Shown one piece after another: positions 57,457 to 64,000 of a stretch of 64,000 bases of DNA (position 1 is its first letter; every line of letters begins with the position of its first letter). This stretch comes from Streptococcus sp. VT 162 (GTDB lineage Bacteria; Bacillota; Bacilli; Lactobacillales; Streptococcaceae): contig CP007628.2 in assembly GCA_000688775.2 (NCBI GenBank), forward strand, positions 744,001-808,000, written 5' to 3'. The notes below the pieces were generated by a model that made no database searches, had not been told where the DNA came from, and saw only the letters and a program-made list of their open reading frames with translations. The position numbers were made by a program, and so were the translations under genes.

Positions 57457-58302
57457 ATCTTTCACATAAGTAAATCCTTCACCCAGAATTTCATGAGCCT
57501 CAGTGATGGTGATAAAGGCTTGAGGATCGATTTTGTGAATCATATCTTTCATTTTTACGATTTCGTTTCGACCGACGATACAGTAGATAATTTTTAAATC
57601 CTTTTTGCTGTAGTAGCCTTGACCAGATATAAAGGTAACGCCACGTCCGAGTTCATCGTTTATTTCTTTGGCCAATTGATCAGGATATTGGGTAATAATC
57701 ATAAATCCTTTACCAGCATAACCTCCTTCGCCTATCAAGTCGATAACACGAGCGATGATAAAGTCAAATAAGAGAGTATAGGTAACTAGACGAAGGTCCT
57801 GGAAGATAATCAAAATCAACATTAGGATAAAAAAGTCAATCCCAAAGAGCAATTTACCAATCGAAATATTGGTGTATTTGTTGAGGATACGGGCAACGAT
57901 ATCAGAGCCACCAGTGGTTCCACCAGCATTAAAGATAATTCCTAAACCAACCCCCAGTAAGACTCCTGAGACTAAAGCGACAATGATGAGATCCCCTTGC
58001 AAGTCGATGTGCAAAGGAATGCGCTCAAAGATTGCTAGCCAAACGGAAAGTGAAATAGATCCTAGAAGGCTAGAGTATAGGGTCTTAGGTCCAAATATCT
58101 TCCAAGCCAGGATAAATAAAGGGATATTAATTAAGAGGTTCATCAATGAGACAGGAATCTTAAAAAGATAGTAGGTAATCAAGGTAATACCTGTCGCCCC
58201 TCCCTCAAATAAATGATAAGGAACAACAAAATAGGTAAGACCGAAGGCATAGATAGCGGCTCCAAAAATAATAGTAATAATCGGTTGAAGTTTTCGAATC
58301 AT
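57454..58302 (-). CDS. YitT family membrane protein
   Basis: A 282-aa protein with five or so membrane segments (YitT/DUF161: AFGLTYFVVPYHLFEGGATGI, IIFNAGGTTGGSDIVARILNKY) followed by a soluble DUF2179 domain (GRGVTFISGQGYYSKKDLK, IIYCIVGRNEIVKMKDMIHK). The transported substance, if any, is unknown. GAGGAACAGCC precedes ATG 58302. It has its own extended -10 promoter. Confidence 0.88.
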   Translation of the reverse strand: MIRKLQPIITIIFGAAIYAFGLTYFVVPYHLFEGGATGITLITYYLFKIPVSLMNLLINIPLFILAWKIFGPKTLYSSLLGSISLSVWLAIFERIPLHIDLQGDLIIVALVSGVLLGVGLGIIFNAGGTTGGSDIVARILNKYTNISIGKLLFGIDFFILMLILIIFQDLRLVTYTLLFDFIIARVIDLIGEGGYAGKGFMIITQYPDQLAKEINDELGRGVTFISGQGYYSKKDLKIIYCIVGRNEIVKMKDMIHKIDPQAFITITEAHEILGEGFTYVKD

Positions 58303-58329
58303 GGCTGTTCCTCACTTTTCTATAGATAG

Positions 58330-58338
58330 ATTATACCA
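58330..58338 (-). promoter_or_regulatory. Extended -10 promoter of the YitT gene
   Basis: On the minus strand TGG-TATAAT. Confidence 0.6.
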
Positions 58339-58387
58339 AAAATTCAGTTCTTTTCATCGGATCACTTATGATTTTTTATCATTTTTT

Positions 58388-58396
58388 TGATATAAT
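58388..58396 (+). promoter_or_regulatory. Extended -10 promoter of the DegV gene
   Basis: TGA-TATAAT at 58388-58396; -35 unclear. Confidence 0.6.
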
Positions 58397-58443
58397 AAAG
58401 GAGAGAATCCCAATCCTATCGAGAAGAATAGAAAGATTGAATT

Positions 58444-59280
58444 ATGACACAAGTAAAAATTGTAACGGACTCTTCTGTTACTATCGAACCAGAAGTAGTT
58501 AAAGAATTAAATATCACCGTTGTTCCTCTATCAGTTATGATTGATAGTGTGCTTTATTCGGATGCAGATTTGAAAGAGGGAGAATTTCTTCGTCTTATGC
58601 AACAAAGCAAAAATCTGCCTAAAACAAGCCAGCCACCTGTAGGAGTGTTTGCTGAGGTCTTTGAAGAACTAGGTAAAGACGGCAGTCAAATTATCGCCAT
58701 TCACATGTCCCATGCCTTGTCTGGAACTGTGGAAGCTGCTCGACAAGGGGCAAGCCTCTCAACTGCTGATGTAACGGTTATTGATAGTTCCTTTACAGAT
58801 CAAGCGATGAAGTTCCAAGTTGTTGAAGCCGCAAAACTTGCCAAAGAGGGTAAAGATTTAGAAACGATTCTAGCTCATGTAGAGAACGTCAAAAATCATA
58901 CAGAACTTTATATCGGTGTTTCGACGCTAGAAAACTTAGTTAAGGGTGGTCGTATTGGACGTGTGACAGGATTACTAAGCTCACTCTTGAATATTCGTGT
59001 AATAATGCAGATGAAAAACCACGAACTCCAACCAATCGTCAAAGGACGTGGAGCGAAAACTTTTAAAAAGTGGCTTGAGGAATTAACCAATACTCTTTCT
59101 CAAAAATCAGTTGCAGAAATTGGAATTTCCTATGCTGGAACGAACGAATGGGCGAATGAGATGAAGGCATTATTGCAACCTTATGTTGAGAAACCAATCT
59201 CTGTATTGGAAACTGGCTCTATTATTCAAACTCATACTGGAGAGAATGCTTGGGCGATTCTAATTCGCTACAATTCCTAA
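58444..59280 (+). CDS. DegV family fatty-acid-binding protein
   Basis: A 278-aa DegV protein. Members (including FakB) bind a fatty acid and present it to the kinase FakA. It has [20 protein letters not shown], the TSQPPVGVF motif, [14 protein letters not shown] and a C-terminal [10 protein letters not shown]. Whether this paralogue is a FakB and which chain it prefers cannot be told here. The ATG 58444 is preceded by GAAAGATTGAATT, a weak site. Confidence 0.88.
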   Translation: MTQVKIVTDSSVTIEPEVVKELNITVVPLSVMIDSVLYSDADLKEGEFLRLMQQSKNLPKTSQPPVGVFAEVFEELGKDGSQIIAIHMSHALSGTVEAARQGASLSTADVTVIDSSFTDQAMKFQVVEAAKLAKEGKDLETILAHVENVKNHTELYIGVSTLENLVKGGRIGRVTGLLSSLLNIRVIMQMKNHELQPIVKGRGAKTFKKWLEELTNTLSQKSVAEIGISYAGTNEWANEMKALLQPYVEKPISVLETGSIIQTHTGENAWAILIRYNS

Positions 59281-59318
59281 AAAAATAGAGAAAAAATGGT
59301 CAAAATAGTGTTTTTGAC

Positions 59319-59347
59319 TTGACCTATAGCCGATTTTAGGATATGAT
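59319..59347 (+). promoter_or_regulatory. Promoter of hup
   Basis: TTGACC (59319-59324) and TATGAT (59342-59347), spacer 17 bp. Confidence 0.75.
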
Positions 59348-59387
59348 TATATTTGTTAATTAGAAATTATTTGGAGGATTTATTAAC

Positions 59388-59663
59388 ATGGCAAACAAAC
59401 AAGATTTGATCGCTAAAGTAGCAGAAGCTACAGAATTGACTAAGAAAGATTCAGCAGCAGCAGTTGACGCTGTATTCGCAGCAGTAACTGAATACCTTGC
59501 AGCTGGTGAAAAAGTTCAATTGATCGGTTTTGGTAACTTTGAAGTTCGTGAGCGTGCTGCACGTAAAGGTCGCAACCCACAAACTGGTAAAGAAATCAAG
59601 ATCGCAGCTTCTAAAGTTCCAGCATTCAAAGCTGGTAAAGCTCTTAAAGACGCTGTTAAATAA
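59388..59663 (+). CDS. hup: DNA-binding protein HU
   Basis: The single, essential HU protein of streptococci, which bends DNA and holds supercoils. The protein is 91 aa. It begins [20 protein letters not shown] and has the arm motif [12 protein letters not shown] with the DNA-intercalating Pro. TTGGAGGATTTATTAAC precedes ATG 59388. It has a strong promoter and terminator of its own. Confidence 0.96.
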   Translation: MANKQDLIAKVAEATELTKKDSAAAVDAVFAAVTEYLAAGEKVQLIGFGNFEVRERAARKGRNPQTGKEIKIAASKVPAFKAGKALKDAVK

Positions 59664-59672
59664 TGAATTTTC

Positions 59673-59722
59673 AAAAAGCCTGTCATATCAAGCATTCGAG
59701 CTTGTCTGACAGGCTTTTTTTT
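59673..59722 (+). terminator. Terminator of hup
   Basis: AAAAAGCCTGTCA (59673-59685) pairs with TGACAGGCTTTTT (59707-59719), with an inner CAAGC/GCTTG stem, then T-run. Confidence 0.9.
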
Positions 59723-59767
59723 ATTGTTTATTTGAAAAGTTGATGTTATGATTCTTTGCAAAAAGAA

Positions 59768-59792
59768 AAAGGTTCCCATGTTTGAGAACCTT
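59768..59792 (-). terminator. Terminator of ldh
   Basis: AAGGTTC (59769-59775) pairs with GAACCTT (59786-59792); a T-rich tract follows on the minus strand. Confidence 0.8.
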
Positions 59793-59799
59793 CTTTTCA

Positions 59800-60789
<990 letters not shown>

Positions 60790-60836
60790 CTAAACATCTC
60801 CTTCATTTTTTTTTAGGGGAATCCCCAGACACTTTC

Positions 60837-60865
60837 ATTCTATCACTTTTAAAAAGCTTTGTCAC
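60837..60865 (-). promoter_or_regulatory. Promoter of ldh
   Basis: On the minus strand GTGACA and TAGAAT with a 17-bp spacer. Confidence 0.7.
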
Positions 60866-60886
60866 GAATATTCTATTCGGTCATCG

Positions 60887-60902
60887 ATGTAAACGTTTTA
60901 GT
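60887..60902. promoter_or_regulatory. cre-like CcpA site between ldh and gyrA
   Basis: ATGTAAACGTTTTAGT fits WTGNAARCGNWWWCAW at 14 of 16 positions. Its centre is about 65 bp upstream of the predicted ldh start, a position typical of CcpA activation. Confidence 0.6.
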
Positions 60903-60934
60903 GATTTCCAAAGACTGAAATGAAGGACGAATTA

Positions 60935-60943
60935 TGGTATAAT
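60935..60943 (+). promoter_or_regulatory. Extended -10 promoter of gyrA
   Basis: TGG-TATAAT at 60935-60943; -35 unclear. Confidence 0.65.
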
Positions 60944-60980
60944 ATATCTAATTACTAATAGTGAAATGAGGCATTTATTA

Positions 60981-63449
60981 ATGCAGGATAGAAATTTAGT
61001 GAATGTCAATCTGACAAAGGAGATGAAGACCAGCTTTATCGACTACGCCATGAGCGTTATCGTTGCGCGGGCCCTTCCTGATGTTCGAGATGGCTTAAAA
61101 CCTGTTCACCGTCGTATTCTATACGGAATGAATGAACTAGGTGTTACACCAGACAAACCACATAAAAAATCAGCCCGTATTACAGGGGATGTTATGGGTA
61201 AATACCACCCACACGGAGATTCCTCTATTTACGAAGCCATGGTTCGTATGGCTCAGTGGTGGAGCTACCGTTACATGCTTGTTGATGGGCATGGAAACTT
61301 TGGTTCTATGGACGGGGACGGTGCTGCCGCGCAGCGGTACACTGAGGCACGTATGAGCAAGATTGCTCTTGAAATGCTTCGTGATATCAATAAAAACACA
61401 GTTGATTTCGTAGATAACTACGATGCTAACGAACGTGAACCCTTGGTCTTGCCAGCTCGTTTTCCAAACCTTTTGGTCAATGGGGCAACTGGTATCGCTG
61501 TTGGGATGGCAACCAATATTCCACCTCACAACTTGGGTGAAACCATTGATGCAGTGAAGTTGGTTATGGATAATCCTGAAGTGACGACTAAGGACTTGAT
61601 GGAAGTCTTGCCTGGTCCAGATTTTCCGACTGGTGCTCTTGTCATGGGGAAATCAGGTATCCATAAGGCTTATGAGACTGGTAAAGGTTCCATTGTCCTT
61701 CGTTCTCGTACAGAGATTGAAACCACTAAGACGGGTCGTGAGCGCATCGTTGTAACGGAATTCCCTTATATGGTTAATAAAACCAAGGTGCATGAGCATA
61801 TTGTTCGCTTGGTTCAGGAAAAACGAATTGAGGGCATTACAGCCGTACGTGATGAGTCCAACCGTGAAGGCGTTCGCTTTGTAATCGAGGTTAAACGCGA
61901 CGCGTCTGCCAACGTTATCCTTAACAACCTCTTCAAGATGACCCAGATGCAAACCAATTTTGGTTTCAACATGTTGGCGATTCAAAATGGCGTGCCAAAA
62001 ATCTTGTCCCTTCGTCAAATTTTGGATGCTTATATCGAGCACCAAAAAGAAGTGGTTGTTCGCCGTACTCGTTTTGACAAGGAAAAAGCAGAAGCGCGTG
62101 CGCACATCTTAGAAGGTCTTTTAATTGCACTTGACCATATCGACGAAGTGATTCGTATCATTCGTGCCAGTGAAACAGATGCGGAAGCGCAAGCTGAGTT
62201 GATGAGCAAGTTCAAGCTTTCTGAACGTCAAAGTCAAGCTATCCTTGATATGCGTCTTCGTCGTTTGACAGGATTGGAACGTGATAAGATTCAGTCTGAA
62301 TATGATGAATTAATTGCCTTGATTGCAGATTTGGCTGATATTCTTGCCAAACCTGAGCGCGTGGCGCAAATCATCAAAGAGGAATTGGACGAAGTCAAAC
62401 GCAAGTTTGGTGACAAGCGTCGTACGGAGTTGATGATCGGAGAAGTCTTAACTCTTGAAGATGAAGATTTGATTGAAGAAACGGATGTCTTGATTACCCT
62501 ATCTAACAAGGGCTATATCAAACGTTTGGACCAAGGTGAGTTTACTGCTCAAAAACGTGGTGGCCGTGGAGTTCAAGGTACGGGGGTTAAGGATGATGAC
62601 TTTGTGCGTGAGTTGGTTTCAACCAGTACCCATGATCATTTGCTCTTCTTTACCAATAAAGGACGCGTATATCGACTGAAAGGTTATGAAATTCCTGAAT
62701 ACGGTCGTACCGCTAAGGGCTTGCCAGTTGTCAATCTTTTGAAGTTGGACGAAGGTGAGAGTATTCAGACCATCATCAACGTTGAGTCTGAACGTAGTGA
62801 TGACGCCTATCTCTTCTTTACAACTCGTCACGGTATTGTGAAGAGAACCAGTGTTAAAGAGTTCGCTAATATTCGTCAAAATGGACTTAAAGCCTTGAAT
62901 CTCAAGGATGAAGACGAATTGATTAATGTCTTGCTGACAGAAGAAGATACGGATATTATCATCGGTACCAAGTTTGGTTATGCCGTTCGCTTTAATCAAT
63001 CAGCTGTTCGTGGCATGAGTCGTATCGCGACAGGTGTTCGAGGAGTCAATCTTCGTGATGGAGACACAGTAGTTGGTGCTAGCGTGATTACAAACCAAGA
63101 TGAGGTTCTTATCATCACTGAAAAAGGATATGGTAAACGTACACTGGCTACTGAATATCCTACTAAGGGCCGTGGTGGTAAAGGGATGAAGACTGCCAAT
63201 GTTGCTGAGAAGAATGGTCCTCTGGCAGGTCTCCTCACTGTTAAGGGGGATGAAGACCTGATGATTATCACAGATACAGGTGTCATGATTCGTACAAACG
63301 TTGCCAATATTTCACAAACGGGACGCTCAACTATGGGAGTTAAGGTGATGCGTCTAGATCAGGATGCTAAGATTGTAACCTTTACAACGGTTGCTGCGGC
63401 AGAAAAAGAAGAAGTTGGGACTGAAATTGAAACAGAAGGTGAAGCATAA
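60981..63449 (+). CDS. gyrA: DNA gyrase subunit A
   Basis: The DNA-cleaving subunit of gyrase; the catalytic Tyr120 is in [11 protein letters not shown]. The protein is 822 aa with the gyrase C-terminal pinwheel, including a GyrA-box-like [10 protein letters not shown]. Quinolone positions Ser81 and Glu85 ([12 protein letters not shown]) are wild type; Gly114 (DGDGAAAQ) replaces the Ser usual in pneumococcus. I chose ATG 60981 after GAGGCATTTATTA. Its stop overlaps the srtA start (ATAATG). Confidence 0.97.
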   Translation: MQDRNLVNVNLTKEMKTSFIDYAMSVIVARALPDVRDGLKPVHRRILYGMNELGVTPDKPHKKSARITGDVMGKYHPHGDSSIYEAMVRMAQWWSYRYMLVDGHGNFGSMDGDGAAAQRYTEARMSKIALEMLRDINKNTVDFVDNYDANEREPLVLPARFPNLLVNGATGIAVGMATNIPPHNLGETIDAVKLVMDNPEVTTKDLMEVLPGPDFPTGALVMGKSGIHKAYETGKGSIVLRSRTEIETTKTGRERIVVTEFPYMVNKTKVHEHIVRLVQEKRIEGITAVRDESNREGVRFVIEVKRDASANVILNNLFKMTQMQTNFGFNMLAIQNGVPKILSLRQILDAYIEHQKEVVVRRTRFDKEKAEARAHILEGLLIALDHIDEVIRIIRASETDAEAQAELMSKFKLSERQSQAILDMRLRRLTGLERDKIQSEYDELIALIADLADILAKPERVAQIIKEELDEVKRKFGDKRRTELMIGEVLTLEDEDLIEETDVLITLSNKGYIKRLDQGEFTAQKRGGRGVQGTGVKDDDFVRELVSTSTHDHLLFFTNKGRVYRLKGYEIPEYGRTAKGLPVVNLLKLDEGESIQTIINVESERSDDAYLFFTTRHGIVKRTSVKEFANIRQNGLKALNLKDEDELINVLLTEEDTDIIIGTKFGYAVRFNQSAVRGMSRIATGVRGVNLRDGDTVVGASVITNQDEVLIITEKGYGKRTLATEYPTKGRGGKGMKTANVAEKNGPLAGLLTVKGDEDLMIITDTGVMIRTNVANISQTGRSTMGVKVMRLDQDAKIVTFTTVAAAEKEEVGTEIETEGEA

Positions 63450-64000
63450 TGTCTCATAGAAGAACGAAAAATAAAAAGAGTAAGAAAAACAAGCGCAGAA
63501 ATCTATTTATCAATATTTTAGCGGGTTTCTTAATTCTTTTATCCCTAGCTTTGATTTTTAATTCAAAGATTCGCGATCTCTTTTTGGTCTGGAATACCAA
63601 TAAATACCAAGTCAATCAAGTCACTAAGGAAAATATAGATGAAAATCTAAAAACCGAAGGAAATTTTGATTTTGACTCTGTTAAGTCTATTTCATCTGAA
63701 GCTGTATTGGCTTCACAATGGGATGCTCAGAAACTTCCCGTTATTGGAGGTATTGCTATTCCCGAAGTGGAGATTAACCTCCCTATTTTCAAAGGGTTGG
63801 ATAATGTAAACTTGTTCTACGGAGCAGGGACCATGAAACCAGATCAAAAAATGGGAGAAGGAAACTATTCTCTAGCCAGTCACCATATCTTTACTGCTGA
63901 AAATGCCAGTCAAATGCTCTTCTCGCCTTTGGTCAATGCCAAAGCAGGTATGAAAATTTACCTGACGGATAAGGATAAAGTTTATACTTATGAGATTACA
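63449..64000 (+). CDS. srtA: Sortase A, 3' end outside window
   Basis: Sortase A anchors LPXTG proteins to the cell wall. The visible 184 residues hold a basic N-terminus (SHRRTKNKKSKKNKRRN), one membrane helix (FINILAGFLILLSLALIF) and the first part of the catalytic beta-barrel: LPVIGGIAIPEVEINLPIFK, FYGAGTMKPDQKMGEGNYSL and the catalytic His in ASHHIF. The cysteine (TLxTC) lies past the window end. It starts at ATG 63449, overlapping the gyrA stop. Confidence 0.93.
   Translation, partial: MSHRRTKNKKSKKNKRRNLFINILAGFLILLSLALIFNSKIRDLFLVWNTNKYQVNQVTKENIDENLKTEGNFDFDSVKSISSEAVLASQWDAQKLPVIGGIAIPEVEINLPIFKGLDNVNLFYGAGTMKPDQKMGEGNYSLASHHIFTAENASQMLFSPLVNAKAGMKIYLTDKDKVYTYEIT

Overview
The window is Streptococcus chromosome of the mitis group (S. 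mitis, S. oralis, S. pneumoniae and relatives). This rests on low G+C, strong GGAGG-type ribosome binding sites, many TGn-TATAAT extended -10 promoters, and protein-level recognition of neighbourhoods known from S. pneumoniae: sodA-yutD-rlmN, rpsP-khpA-rimM-trmD, the nucleoside operon pdp-deoC-cdd-pnrA, parE/parC-ilvE, sufCDSUB and ldh/gyrA/srtA. ParC carries Gly52 and Asp91 and GyrA carries Gly114, residues reported as typical of viridans streptococci rather than S. pneumoniae, while the main quinolone positions (ParC Ser79/Asp83, GyrA Ser81/Glu85) are wild type. A non-pneumococcal mitis-group species is therefore the best guess. I see no intact insertion sequence, prophage or CRISPR array.

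Layout. 1-2047: end of an amidohydrolase gene, then the L10 leader with rplJ-rplL. 2048-5893: a DUF2268 protease behind a MerR-type promoter, an EXLDI protein, an acetyltransferase, and gdhA with GlnR and CodY sites. 5894-13506: pyrDA, holA, sodA, yutD, rlmN, a VanZ protein, an ABC-F ATPase, a zinc ribbon and the lipoprotein isomerase slrA. 13631-17163: a ribosome-maturation cluster (rpsP, khpA, mazG-like, an AT-rich alpha/beta hydrolase, rimM, trmD, an ATP-cone protein). 17155-20807: a YolD-like protein, ydbC with a competence sigma-X box, a lone TetR regulator, bioY and gor. 20899-24251: a MacA/MacB-type export operon whose promoter carries two direct repeats 21 bp apart. 24285-28254: metG, a P-loop kinase, rpsT and coaA. 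28365-36762: a small membrane protein and the nucleoside uptake and salvage operon.

36756-45615: plsY, parE, an AbiH-family abortive-infection gene, an aminoglycoside-adenylyltransferase-like gene, parC and ilvE (perfect CodY box). 45616-49928: a DUF2969 gene, a broken tRNA-Tyr/tRNA-Gln fusion, rpsA, free-methionine-sulfoxide reductase, dnaX and a DUF3272 gene. 50036-55956: the Fe-S assembly operon sufCDSUB, followed by an unrecognised 189-residue gene and a decayed second copy of the sufB 3' end. 56034-64000: an amino-acid permease, a YitT protein, a DegV protein, hup, ldh, gyrA and the start of srtA.

Most of the window is housekeeping. The parts most worth a second look are the AbiH/adenylyltransferase cargo between the two topoisomerase IV genes, the fused tRNA relic with an intact promoter, the insertion behind sufB flanked by a duplicated sufB end, four genes whose -10 box lies exactly six bases before the ATG (predicted leaderless mRNAs), and several operators whose regulators are not in the window.
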